Below, piece after piece: positions 36,005-46,602 of a stretch of 64,000 nt of DNA. Source of the DNA: Phaeosaccion multiseriatum (taxonomy: Eukaryota; Ochrophyta, other classes); assembly GCA_965112735.1 (NCBI GenBank), contig OZ218963.1:1798001-1862000 (forward strand). The letters are read 5' to 3'. The notes beneath the pieces were generated by a model. That model was not told the origin of the DNA. It saw only the letters and a program-made list of their open reading frames with translations, and ran no database searches. The translations under genes and the position numbers were made by a program. Position 1 is the first letter of the stretch; each line of letters begins with the position of its first letter.

Positions 36005-38060
36005 ATGAATAGCCTGGTCTTCTTTGTGCTGTGTTGCTTCTTCTACTTCTGCTGCTCTTACTGCAGTGGTCAGTCATGGAGCAGCTTTGCCTTCGTGCCG
36101 AGCTGTGCGACCAACTCACACCACCACGCACCTTACAGCACTTCGCGCCTCCACAGGGGTCACCAGCAGACAAACCCTTTCTCTTTCTCTTCCACTAAGC
36201 TCCATTACAGTTCAAAAGAGGAGCTAGATGATGCGCTGGATGAGATCGACGACTTCTTTATGGATCGGCCTGAAAACAAGCGTGACCAGGTAACCATCCC
36301 CCCTCCCTCCTCCTTTATCTCCTCCTTCCTTCTTACTGCTGCAATGATCGCCTGTATTTCCTTCATTTTTGAACAGGTTAAGGTGTACGGAGTATGGCTA
36401 GACCAGGATGTTGCGGTGAGTGAGTGAACGAGTGAGGGAGGGACGCCGAGAGCCCATTGGGACGCCGTGAAGAGCTCGGACCTATTTTATACTTTCTCGA
36501 CCTCTTCTGACTCTTGGCCCAACTCTTGACTTGCAGGGCAGGAAAGCTGGACAGGCCAACAGATCTGTCTATCTTAAGAAGAGAGCCGCAAAGGGAGTCG
36601 CGTTAAGCGATCGTGAGAAGGCTGAGGTACGAAGTTGGAGCAGCTTGTGATAACGTCCTCTGCTTCGAAGCCTCTTCACCTCCCCCACCTCCTCTCCCTA
36701 CTTGCTACTCCTATCCCAGGTGTTCTACGAGGATGCTATTTCGTACATGAGCAAGTAGGTCGATGAACGTACTGCAGCCTATGTTTCGCTGCACGTCCGG
36801 CGCTTGTGGCTGGCCTCTTATCAAATCACTTGTCCCGGCATTCTTGGAGACGCTGGCCCTCACTACGCCTCGATAGCGTCCGACGTTGTTTTACGTACGC
36901 GAGCAACCGCCACGATCCTATGACACCATTCATGCATCCTGCCTTGCGTTGACGTGACCCCTGCCACGTCCCTCTGCTGTTGTGATCACGGGCATTGGGC
37001 AAACAGGGGCATGTACTCGGAATCGAAGCAATATTTGGCGAGGGCTGTTCAGTACGCCGGGCCTGAAACCCGCCGGGGGGGCGAATTTCAGCTGTGGCAA
37101 TCGCAGGTGCGAGAGAAACAGGACAGGGAGCTGTGTTGAACGCCGTTGCCATCACCTGTCTTGCCTTGTTAGCTCATCAGACGGCACCTCTGCCCCCCCC
37201 CCCCCCGTGCAAAAACTACAACAACAAAAACAACAACGACAACAACAACAACAGGCTTTGCAAGCAGCAGGACAGGTGGAAGACGCCCTTGAAGTCCTCA
37301 AGGGTATGAAGCACCACCGAGACCGTGCTGTTAGAAAGGTGGCCAATGAGCTCCGCATTGTAATGGAGGTAAGTCAGTCCCGTTGCTGATGGAGCATGTC
37401 TATTCTTCAAATGGTGATGGAGCATGTCCATTCTTCAAATGGGGCCGGACCACGCCACCACGTCTGTTTAAAAGTCATCTTTGCTTTCCTGTCGCGTTGT
37501 GCTGCTTTCTATCCTCGGCCAGGCACCCGAGACGGAACTTATTGCGGGGGTTGACTACATAGATTTCGGCCCCATGGAGACGGATTGGGACGACTACTCC
37601 AGGAAAAGAAGGTCTCGAAGTGTGAGTACGTACTTGCACTTCTCCTTACTCGGCACCCTCACAAGTGCCAGGGTACCAGTGGCTGACTGGCCGCATGGCA
37701 TGACTGGTGGCCGCTTGGGGCGTTCGTCATACGAGGGGAAAGTTTCTGGCGGCTGCCTGCCTCTCAGACTGCTTGCCTCGCGCAGCAACTCAAATCTCGG
37801 CCTCCTTGCCTGACTGACTGACTGACGCTCGTGCATGTGGTCTTGCTCTTTGTTTTTGTCCACCTCAGGGCCGGGTCAAGAGCAAGGTGGAGTTTCAGTA
37901 CATACCCACTTCCGCCACACCTGAGATCATTGCCCCTCTTGTTGTCCGACCCGAGGAGAAGGATCAAGACCTGACCCTCACATATGCCGCGGTGTTCGCT
38001 ATCGTGTTTGGGCCCATCTTCTTGGGTATCTGGCTGGTACTGAGCCCCAATCTGGCTTAG
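36005..38060 (+). CDS. Plastid-targeted helical-repeat protein with C-terminal membrane anchor
   Basis: Eight exons (36005-36289, 36377-36415, 36537-36626, 36720-36754, 37007-37106, 37255-37368, 37523-37621, 37869-38060) join in frame to 317 aa. It starts with a strong signal peptide (VFFVLCCFFYFCC) followed by SFAFVPS, an ASAF-type plastid motif. The mature part opens with an acidic helix (ELDDALDEIDDFF). It then has TPR-like helical pairs around AISYMSKGMYSESKQYLARA and QVEDALEVLKGM. It ends with a single hydrophobic segment (AAVFAIVFGPIFLGIWLVL) just before the stop. This predicts a membrane-anchored protein in the plastid, for instance a thylakoid assembly or maintenance factor. No named family was recognised. 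Splice sites are all standard. Confidence 0.75.
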
Positions 38061-38726
38061 CTGTAGGGAGACGAGGAGACAGGAGACTTCCCGCCAGAGG
38101 TGGATTACAGCGAGTGGGCGGGTGGCTGGGGGGAAGAAGCGGTACATTAACCAGGCAAACAGGACAGTTTTAAGGGAGCCGCTGGAGCGGCTTCGTTTGT
38201 TTGGTGGTGCGTGGAGTACGAGTGGCTTGTGGCTTTGGCGAGGGGTTAGGCGCAAGGACGAAGAAGGCGTAGGAGAGAACCGAGAACCGAGGCAGAGAGG
38301 TCAAATCGGCTACATTTTTGTTTGTAAGTACAGGCAGGAGAAGTGGGGTGCGAGGTGGAGAGAACGGGCGGGGGGGGGGAGGAGGAAGGGGGGGAGGCGG
38401 TGTGAGTGGCGGCCAAGGCGGGGAAGGAGGGTCATGTGCGACAATCCAGCGGCCACCCCTGTGTGTAAGAGGAATGAGTGTTAAGTGATGCTTGCTTGGT
38501 CATTGTAGATACTGAGGCTGAGTGAAGCTTGTACGACCGACCCCTTTACGGTACGGAACGGAAAATGAAACAAATTGGGTTGGATGGCACTTGATGGCGG
38601 GCAGCGTTTGGCGCGTTCAAGCATGCCTTCTCCGCACATAGGCACGATGCCCCCGCGACTTACGAGCACGGGGAGGTTGTGAATTCAATCAGAGCAGCAG
38701 ACAAACGTCTCCTTGCCTGCACTCTA
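38061..38726. other. Intergenic stretch between converging genes
   Basis: The 660 bp here hold 3' untranslated sequence of the plastid protein and of the minus-strand coiled-coil gene. A G-rich run lies at 38369-38400. No gene or repeat supported. Confidence 0.5.
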
Positions 38727-40716
38727 CTATCCGGTCAGCGCTACAGCTGCGGAGGAGGACGGGGCTACCGACGCCAGCACGAGCACACTGACGTCACCGT
38801 CTACCCCCCCTCCAGCGCCCCCACTCCTCAGTCGTGCTTGCCCTACTGCATGCTGCTGCGGGTGCGCCTCGACGTGTGCTTGCTCCTCCTCAGACGTCGT
38901 GGTCTTGTGCCGCGAGGCCGCCACGCTCTGCTGGACGCTTGCCAGACGAGCTTGGAGGAGCCTTTTGGCCTCTTGGCTTTCCGCAAAGCGACGACCCGAA
39001 TCCCGGCGATGCTCCTGTGTCGACTCTTCACTCACCCCACGGCCTGATCGCCCATCCCCCCTGATTCGAGCACCAGTGCCACCTGCTGCTCTCACAGCTG
39101 ATGCTCTCCCGGCTGTGGCTCCGCCTTCCTGCTTACTCCTCCTGCTGCTACTTTGCAGCCTCTTCATCTCATTGGTCTTCATCTGCAGCGCCACGCGTAA
39201 CTTGACGAGGTCTGCGTCTTTAGAGGCGAGAACGCGTTGGAACGTCGCCCTGTCTTTGCGGCGGGCTTCGCGCTCGCTCCTGAAAACCTCTCTACTTTCC
39301 TGACGCGTCCGCTCCGCCAGTGTGTCGCTGTGTTCAGCTGCATCCCCGCACTGCTGACTGCTCTCTTCCTGTCGCTCCTGTTGCTGCAGTCCGCTGCCGA
39401 CTGCGCTCCCTGCTGTTGCAGGTGCTGTTGCAGGAGCAGCGGCAGGTCTTCCAGCGGAAAGGGACGACGGAAGGGCGACTCTGACGTTGGGCATGGACAA
39501 CTGGCGGCTGATGGCACCTCCACTCCCCAGGGCCCCATCTATCCACCGCCCAGTTGTCGACATCTGAGACGGAGATGGGAGACCCAAGGGCAACAAACAT
39601 CCCACCGCAAGAGGTCAAAAGAACGGCTCGCTTCTTTGCAGAGGGAAAGTGGAAAGTGGAAAGGCCAGACAGAAGGAGGTGGAAAGAGGCGGAACGCCAC
39701 TTCCCAGCCAAAGCGATACTCACCGTGGGTGTATGATGGACGGAGCCAGCAGAAGCAACAACCCCGCAGTCTCGTAGACTCATCAGCGCATCTCTCTCCG
39801 CCTCCGCCGAGGAGAGGGAGCGTGTGACCCGGGCAAGGGCAGCCGATAGTTTTTCGATCTCCCCCTGTTTCTCTGCGAGGCTCTTCTCGGCCGCACTTGC
39901 TCGCTCTTGTGTGCGGTTGCACTGATCCACAAGTTGGCACATGTGCCGATTGGCCTCTGTCACGCAGTCCTGAGCCGCGTCCAGCTTGGCTCGAAGTATC
40001 TCCACCTGCGGGAGGAGCCATCGGCCGAGAGCCAGGGGAGGGGTTTAGACACCCCTCGCACTACGTAGCCACCATTATAGCCTACCTACCTTCGCTTTCT
40101 CAGCCTCTATTCTCTGCAAGGCCGTCTCGTTGGTGGTAAGAGAAAAGGTTCGCCCCATCTGCAGCAGCAAACGCTGCATCTCTCCCATCCCCATGCTATC
40201 GCCGCCCCCCTCGCCATCTGCCTCCACCTCGCTATCTGCATCCACCGCGATATCTTCTCGCCAATCCCCGTCACTTGTCACTCGCCCATCTGCTGCGGAT
40301 GATTGAGCCTGAGAGGACTGCGTCCCTTTTTCAGCCTTCGACGCAGTGCTTCTGCCCTTCCTCTGAGAGGCACGCCGTCCACGCCCCTCTCTACCTGCGT
40401 CTTTCACTTCCTCTCCAGAAGTTCTTCTTTCTTTCGCTCCTCTCCTATCTGGTGGTGACGTTCTCTCAGTTCTTTCGAGCTTTTCGGCTTCAGCATCCCT
40501 TTTCTTACTCTGTCTCCTTCCCGTCCTCCTTTTCCTCTTCTCCCTCTCGTCCTGCTTTCGGTCATCGCTCTGTTCAGACTTGTGCCCCCTGGTTGCCATC
40601 AAATCGTCCAGATTTAACGTCGCCACTGGCGTTGCACATCCGCTCGTGTCCTCTATCCTTCCTCCCTCATCCCGCTTCCGTCTTCTCTCTGACTTTCTAC
40701 GAGGCGAATCCTTCAT
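38727..40716 (-). CDS. Coiled-coil protein with basic N-terminal domain, function unknown
   Basis: Three exons on the minus strand (40716-40090, 40005-39724, 39563-38727) join in frame to 581 aa. The frame is open up to 40809, so the start at 40716 (MKDSPRRKSERRRKRDEGG) is a choice. The N-terminal 150 residues are very basic and Ser/Arg/Glu-rich, with likely nuclear-localisation clusters. The middle has long heptad-type helices (RAKLDAAQDCVTEANRHMCQ, SAAEKSLAEKQGEIEKLSAA). The C-terminal part has another coiled coil (REVFRSEREARRKDRATFQR, KLRVALQMKTNEMKRL) and a Gly/Ala-rich end. This pattern suits a structural or centrosomal/cytoskeletal protein but no family is recognised. The gene's 5' end lies about 240 bp from the left end of the Crypton-like element, so an upstream exon could have been displaced. 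Confidence 0.6.
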
Positions 40717-40959
40717 CAAATTTTTGATCTTACAATGTACAAGGTGATGCTTCGGGCTGCGCCCTCGGCAGGGAGGAGGAGGAGGAGAGAAGAGGGTTGG
40801 AGTCGGCAAGAAGTGGGAGAGTGGGGGGGAGGAAGGTGAAAGGGGGAGGCGAGGCAGGAGGAGCAGGGACTCACAAATGGCGAGTGCAGGATGTGGAAAG
40901 ACTCAGAAAATCGGCTCCAGGCAGTTCTCTGTAGTCCGTATGTCTAATAGTACCGTGAT

Positions 40960-40977
40960 GTGGGGCACCTGCCCCAC
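40960..40977. repeat. Left terminal palindrome of the Crypton-like element
   Basis: Two perfect 8-bp arms, GTGGGGCA and TGCCCCAC, are separated by CC. It pairs with the motif at 44501-44519. Confidence 0.8.
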
Positions 40978-41232
40978 GAAATTATGGTTTTGGATATTTT
41001 ATGGGCCACAAATGCTCGTTTTTCAAGTTTTTTATCCAATATTTTTTGGTTGTGGGGCATTCTCCCCCCCCTCCCCACATGGATTTTTATTCATTCACAG
41101 CATCAGCATATTTGCACAGGGCAGCTATGTAAGAGGAGCAGCGGCTGCGCGGACGATACCCGGCTGTAACAGCTGATGCCAGTGGTGGGAGGGGCATCTC
41201 CCACGTGAATTTGCAGGAGAACAGAGCATACC

Positions 41233-43871
41233 ATGGCTGACGTCGCTGTTGCTACGGTTCCGGAAGCACCAGCAGCAGAGGGGGAAGAAGCACCGCTTAC
41301 TGCAGAGCAGCAGCAGATTCAGAACCTCCGAAACAACACCATCGCCCCACGCTCGAGAAGTGGATATGCATGCGCCTCCACCATGCTGATCCGATACCTC
41401 TTCCGCAAGCACCCGGAGCTACTGGACCCTGACTTCAGGACAGCATTTGCTCCACCGGAAGGGGAAGAGGAGGAAGACGGGGAAGATGGGGAAGAGGAGG
41501 AAGCACAGAGGAGAGCAGCAGCAGCCGCAGCAGCCGCCGCACCTGGCGGAGCGGGTGGTGCCACTGCAGCGGCACAGCAGACGCCGGCTGAGGTGTCGAG
41601 AGCAGCGAAAGCCCAAGCAAAGGCCAAGAAGAAGGCTGAGGCGCAGTGGACGAAGCGGGTGAAGGCACACTTGATCCAAGCACCTCGGGCGCCGCACCCT
41701 TTGCTGTTCCATCTGCTGACAGCCGACGCGTTCTTCGGGTGGCTGCTTGAAGTCAAGAAGGGGCCGAAGGGCTTATCCAAGGCCGGTGCACAGTCGAAAC
41801 GCTCTGCACTCTTCAATCTGTACAGAGACTACCATCAGGAGGAACAGCACCGCAAATTGCAAAGCGACCTTGCGACGCTGACCAAGGGGCTGAAGAGGAC
41901 GATCGCAGGAGAGAAGCAGGAGGGAAATGTCGAAGTCAGAGAAGGGAAGGCTCCCATGCCGTTCGCTCTCTACCGCGCTCTTGCCAAAGGTAAATTCCCA
42001 GCTGTGTGGAGTCAGTGGACAGTGGAAACTAGTGGAGTGGGTGGAGACAAGTGGCTGATGCATTGAATGCCCCCCACTCACTTCCTAGCCCTGACGCCGT
42101 CTTTGGTTGCCACTGTTTCCTTCGCTTGTGTACATCGCAGCAATGCTGAGCTCGGCAGTCTGTGAGAACGGGCACAGACAGGGCGCCTTTGGCCACCCCT
42201 TCCTCGTTCTCTCCTGGAATCTGATGTGCCGCGCCACCAACTGTGTGGAGATTTGTCTCGATCATCTCGAGTGGAAGGGGGACGCGCTCTGCGTCTATTT
42301 TGGGAAGCAAAAGGGCGATCAGCTGGGAGAGAAGGCCCGACATCCTCGCCACGTCTACGCGAATCCAATCATGCCGGAGATCTGCCCCGTCCTCGCGCTT
42401 GGTGTTTACCTCCTGAGCTTTGGTTTTGAGAAGAACGCGCTGTTCGCTGGCAACAATCAGTACGATAGGTATTGCGGCTTCCTCAGACGTACGGCGGCGG
42501 CGAACTCGTCCATTTTGGAAGGCATGGGGCTGACTCCAGAGGACCTCGGCACTCATTCTGGGCGCAAGGGCGCTGCCTCGCACGTCACAAGCGGCTCGTC
42601 CGCTGCTCCCAACCCAATTGCTGTGCAACTTCGAATGGGATGGTCTCTTCCCGGCGTGCAGGGCATCTACTTCAACCCCATCAATGCAGCAGATCAGTAT
42701 GTGGGCCGGGCTGCCTCCGGCGCGAACATCTCAGCGAAGGAGTTTGCATTGCTTCCTCCCTTTTTTCAGCGCCTCAAGGTGGACGGCACAGCGAAGGAGG
42801 GCATTGAAGACGTGCTCGCGGGAGCCATTGTGAGCTGCTTCAGGGACGTGCCGCTGAGATTGAGGAAGGTGGCTGAATTCTGTCTTGCCAGTGTGGTGTA
42901 CCACGCCGGCTTTCTGCGCAGCACTCTTCAGGAGAATCACCCTCTTTTCACGACACAGCTCTTCCGAGATCAAAGGTTGCTGGCGGACCTTTCAGAGCAT
43001 GTCGTGCTGAAGTATCCGGACGAGACGGACGAGATTTCTGCAACCGGGATTCCTCCCCACGTCGTGCAGCTGAGGCAATTCCAAGTCGTGGCGGACAGCG
43101 TGGCCTCTCTAGGCGGCAAGCTTGAGGTGTTGGGCCAGACGATCAAGGTCGACTTGGAGACGCTGATCCGTGACGTTCTGGAGGAGAATGCACAGGCCTC
43201 TGGCACTGTCACCAGTCTGGGTGTGAGCAGGGCCCTGCAGACGACCCTCGACGCAGCCTTTTCTAAGAGTGGGCTCAGCGACCTTCTCGCGGCTCACCAG
43301 GCAGGCACTCTGGGCCTTGGTGAGGGTTCGAGCAGCGCCCCGCCCTCTTCTTCTTGTGCAGGTGCAGATCAGCCACCTCTGTATCTCTACAACGGCCGGT
43401 GGCATACCCTTCCCGAGCACTTTGAGGTCCCTAGCTTCACTGTGCGCGCTGCTTGGGATGCTTGGATGACAGGCACTCCTCGCCTTCGAGAATTCACGAC
43501 AGCAGACGTGCAGGGGAGGGCGGAGAAGCGAAGGATGTCAAAATTTTGCTGTTTGATGGGTGCGATTGAATCCGCGGCGAAAGAAAAGGGGCTCTGGAAG
43601 GACAAGCCGACGCTTGAAGAAGCGCGAAGCATGTTTGACGCAGTCAAAGACGCCTTTGACATCAAGTCTCGTTCTGATTCTCACAAGCGCCGCTTCAATC
43701 AGCTGGTGTGGACCACCGTGTATAATTTATGGAGCGCGCAGCAGGCGGACGCGAAAAAACGGGCGAAGCGGGCGAGGGCGAAGGAAAGTGGCACTGGTGC
43801 AGACGAGTCGAAGGAGGGGGATGGAGGTGATAGCGGTGCAGAGGACGACGAGGAGGGAGGTGGCAGCAGCA

Positions 43872-43905
<34 letters not shown>

Positions 43906-44290
43906 AACAGGAGGAGGCGGAGCCGGAGGAGGACGAGGAGGAAGGGGTGGGGGAAGGGGGGCCCAAAAAAAACAGCGTACTGGTACTGGTACTGCTTCTG
44001 ATGCTGCTTCTGCTGCTGCCTCTGATGCGGCCGCTGCGGCCGCTACTGCCGCTGCTGCCGCGTCAGCAGCGCCGTCGTTGGGCGGCTTGAGAGAGGGAGA
44101 CATGGCCTTCACATGCTCGTATGGCTGTACTAAGCCCTCGCAAGTCAAGCTGTTCCTCTGCCCATCCGAAAGAGCGTGTGGAAACCTCGTGCACCACATG
44201 TGCACCGTCGAGTTTTGCGACAGCAAGGGTTTTGCGGAAGGCGATTTTGACTGCTACTGTAAGCCATGCATGATTGAGGACGGACACTAA
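41233..44290 (+). CDS. Crypton-type tyrosine recombinase with C-terminal DNA-binding and Cys-rich domains
   Basis: Two exons (41233-41989 and 42141-44290) join in frame to 968 aa. The N-terminal part contains a helical core-binding region (STMLIRYLFRKHPELLDPDF, HLLTADAFFGWLLEVKKGPK) interrupted by a Glu/Ala-rich run. The catalytic part carries the expected residues: Arg in SWNLMCRATN (about 283), THSGRKGAASH (His391, Arg394), GWSLPG, and candidate nucleophile tyrosines in GIYFNP (429) and DQYVGR (439). The order matches the Crypton recombinases known from oomycetes and other stramenopiles. Downstream, LPEHFEVPSFTVRAAWDAWM followed by PRLREF resembles the GCR1_C-like DNA-binding domain of Cryptons. 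The extreme C-terminus is Cys/His-rich (CSYGCTKPS...CPSERACG...CDSKG...CYCKPC), a PHD- or RING-like zinc fold. The frame is intact, so the element may be recently active. Confidence 0.85.
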
Positions 44291-44432
44291 GTGTGTCTGT
44301 AAATATGAATACCATTGTTATCGTGGTAATACCATTAAATCGTCATATCATAGCGTAGTATATTTTGGAGGAGGAGGGGAGAGATACACACACAAAAAAG
44401 GAGGGGGGGGGGGAGGGGCGCTACTGGTCCAT

Positions 44433-44493
44433 ATTGGGTACTGTACTAAAAATACCCACTTTTAAAAAAATTGGGTACTAAAAATACCCACTT
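44433..44493. repeat. Tandem hairpin repeats at the right end of the Crypton-like element
   Basis: Two adjacent units read ATTGGGTACT(GTACT)AAAAATACCCACTTT. Each can fold by pairing GGGTA with TACCC. They lie just inside the right terminal palindrome and may be recombinase-binding or terminator sequences; that role is inferred. Confidence 0.7.
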
Positions 44494-44500
44494 TCACCGA

Positions 44501-44519
44501 GTGGGGCATCTCGCCCCAC
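44501..44519. repeat. Right terminal palindrome of the Crypton-like element
   Basis: Arms GTGGGGC and GCCCCAC are separated by ATCTC. Together with its flanks it is a direct repeat of the motif at 40960-40977. Confidence 0.8.
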
Positions 44520-44535
44520 CAAAACCGGTCATCAA

Positions 44536-44720
44536 TAGGTTTCTCGGGCCGATAAAGCAGAAGCCTGCGGCGGCCTGCGGCCGAAAGTAAGAAGCCTGCG
44601 GCTGGCCTGCGGCCAGAAGCCTGCAGAAAGTAGCGAAAAGCCTGCCAAGTCCCCCATTTTTCTTCCAGCCTGCGAAGCCTGAAGCCTGGCCACTGCCTGG
44701 CCTGCGGCCAGAAGCCTGGC
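44536..44720. repeat. Dispersed GAAGCCTG-rich repeat, copy 2
   Basis: This copy begins AGGTTTCTCGGGCC sixteen bases after the right palindrome of the Crypton-like element. It matches 2417-2603 over about 170 bp with few differences, mainly single-base changes and a small indel near the end. Confidence 0.85.
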
Positions 44721-45068
44721 TGCGATGCGTCTCCGCACTTGAGCTGCTGGGCCTGCAGGTCATCCATGCAGGAAATCGGCTGCCGCGTGGAGGAAGTGGG
44801 TGGGAAGGCTGTTAGCCTCCGAGCCAGGGCAGTGGCGACCCTTCTCGAACTGCAACTCACCTGGTGGTCTGCTGCTCACTCCAACCCTCCTACAAGTGAC
44901 GTAGAAGATATGTGAAATATGAAGATATGAAGTGATGATGTATTGATAGACGCGCTACTGTCCTACTCCACCCCTTCACTTATTTCTTGTCCTGACACTT
45001 ATCCTAGTGCCTTGCCTGTCCCTTTGCCTTTGTTCCTTCCCTTGCCCTGTCTCGCCTACTTGCCACAC

Positions 45069-45151
45069 CACGGCCTCGTCACTGAATCCCTCCCACTGTC
45101 CCGAATCTGACCAAAATAGACGTCCTCGATATCCAATGTCGATGTCCTGCC
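45069..45151 (+). repeat. 83-bp direct repeat, copy 1
   Basis: It starts CACGGCCTCGTCACTGAATC and ends TCGATGTCCTGCC. It is identical to 45305-45387 except for one T/C difference. The two copies start 236 bp apart, and the sequence between them carries shorter CACGGCCT(C/T)(G/A)TC units. Confidence 0.9.
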
Positions 45152-45304
45152 TCTATAGAGGCCTACCGCTCACTCCAAGATAGAAATTCCTTGTCCTTAC
45201 ACTTGCCTCCATGTCCGGTGTGTCCTTGTCCATATCACTTTTGCCTCCTGCACGGCCTTGTCACTTCCCTTTGCCCCCTACACGGCCTCATCCCTTTGCC
45301 CCCA

Positions 45305-45387
45305 CACGGCCTCGTCACTGAATCCCTCCCACTGCCCCGAATCTGACCAAAATAGACGTCCTCGATATCCAATGTCGATGTCCTGCC
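45305..45387 (+). repeat. 83-bp direct repeat, copy 2
   Basis: Second copy of the repeat at 45069-45151, with a single substitution. The high identity implies a recent duplication. Confidence 0.9.
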
Positions 45388-46602
45388 CATACACTAACAA
45401 GGCGAAAGACTCGAAGTCTGCAGGAGAGAAGACAGAGGAGGGGAAGGAGAAGAGGAGGCTGCAGGAGAGAAGACAGACGAAGAGAATTCATGGGCGTGAC
45501 AGAGAAGACAAAAAAAAGAAAAGAAAAAAAGGCACAGCGTGTGCTGGTCCGAAGGGAGGTGAAAAGTTATCTTCAAGCGGAGTTTCCCGCACGAAGGGGG
45601 CGCCCAGCGTGCTGGAGGAGGTACCGGGGAGCCTGTACTACAGGAAAAGGCAGTGGGGAGCCGGTCCGGAGGAAAATCGTAGAGGCATATGGTTAGAGCG
45701 CTGAGCGTGCAGTATTTTGGACATGGGAGAGGAAGGGAGAAAGGGCGGTACTTTGTTGGCACAATAGGAATCACCTAAGAAACTGAAAGTGTGATTGTGA
45801 GTGTGTGAGTGTGTGTGCGTGTGTGTTATCTTGAGGGCTATCTCTGGCTGGAAGAAGTTTTTAGTCCCCGAGGTCGTTTCCCATCGGAACAACAACAGTT
45901 GATGCCGACCAGAACCCGGCGGCGAATCGATCTCTCTTGGCGGGCCCGCTGGAGCGCCACAGCCAAGCGCCTCCGAATGACACAAACAGCTCGTGCATAA
46001 GCCCTCATGTTCGATCATGTTCACGGCGTTCGTGCTTCGTGCCCCAGCCATGTGGGTGGCGAGTGTTTTGATAAACACCTGACTTCTTGAAGGACCAAAT
46101 ACCCCTTGCTGTTCCATCCCTTCATGTTCACCGTCCGTGAGGTGGAGTGCTCTCCTGGCTGCCTTCTTGGTCGGCCGAAGAAGGAGCCACGCACCACCAG
46201 CCCCCTTCACGCTTTGGCTGAGGGCCCTGGCCAGGCCCTTCTCCCGTCCGTCCTGCGCTGGGATCGCTTTCAGGCGTTCCAGAAAGTCTGTCCTCGCCTT
46301 CGACGTGAGGAGCTCGGTCAAGCGCTTCTACACCCCTCGCCTTTCCCCCTGTCGGCTCTGTGGGATGGGAGGGTCCACCCCCGTCCAACATCTTCGTCTC
46401 CTCGGTCCGCCAGTGTTTTGGCATCATCATCAGCTCCTAGTTCCTCTTCATGCTCACCCCCTGGGTCTTCGTCACTCCCACCCCCTGGGTCTGCGCATGT
46501 TGGTGGTATGAAACCCTCCTACACACACACTTCGACACACTGGAACACACTTCCCGTTTCAGTTTACAAGAAAATGCCTCCTCCTTTACACTTACACGTT
46601 AG

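Larger units (their letters stand above)
40951..44522 (+). mobile_element. Crypton-like tyrosine-recombinase DNA transposon with palindromic terminal direct repeats
   Basis: The segment holds one tyrosine-recombinase gene (41233-44290) between two matching terminal motifs. The left motif (40960-40977) is a perfect palindrome, GTGGGGCACCTGCCCCAC. The right motif (44501-44519) is GTGGGGCATCTCGCCCCAC. Both are preceded by ACCG and followed by (C/G)AAA, so the palindromes also form a direct repeat of about 28 bp. Cryptons move by tyrosine recombinase via circular intermediates and lack terminal inverted repeats and transposase, which fits. Just inside the right end are two tandem hairpins of the form GGGTACT...AAAAATACCC (about 44435-44458 and 44473-44490). 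A third G/C-rich half-palindrome, GTGGGGCATTC...CCCCAC, lies near 41053. The exact outer borders are inferred. Confidence 0.75.
44721..46602. other. Repeat-bearing spacer, no supported gene
   Basis: Nearly 1.9 kb between the repeat at the Crypton edge and the nucleotide-carrier gene. It contains the 83-bp direct repeat pair (below) and a Lys/Arg-rich frame at 45387-45704 (+) without support. A minus-strand frame at 45638-46321 contains KGAGGAWL and LTDGEHEGMEQQG. It faintly resembles the region downstream of some algal and oomycete reverse transcriptases and may be a decayed retroelement, but this is weak. Confidence 0.4.

Noticed and set aside
45387-45704. Lys/Arg-rich plus-strand frame
   Set aside because: Composition reflects GAAGA-type sequence; no start context, domain or splice evidence.
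45638-46321. Minus-strand frame with KGAGGAWL and LTDGEHEG, faintly like sequence downstream of some reverse transcriptases
   Set aside because: Resemblance is too weak, with no catalytic reverse-transcriptase motif nearby. Could only be a decayed remnant.
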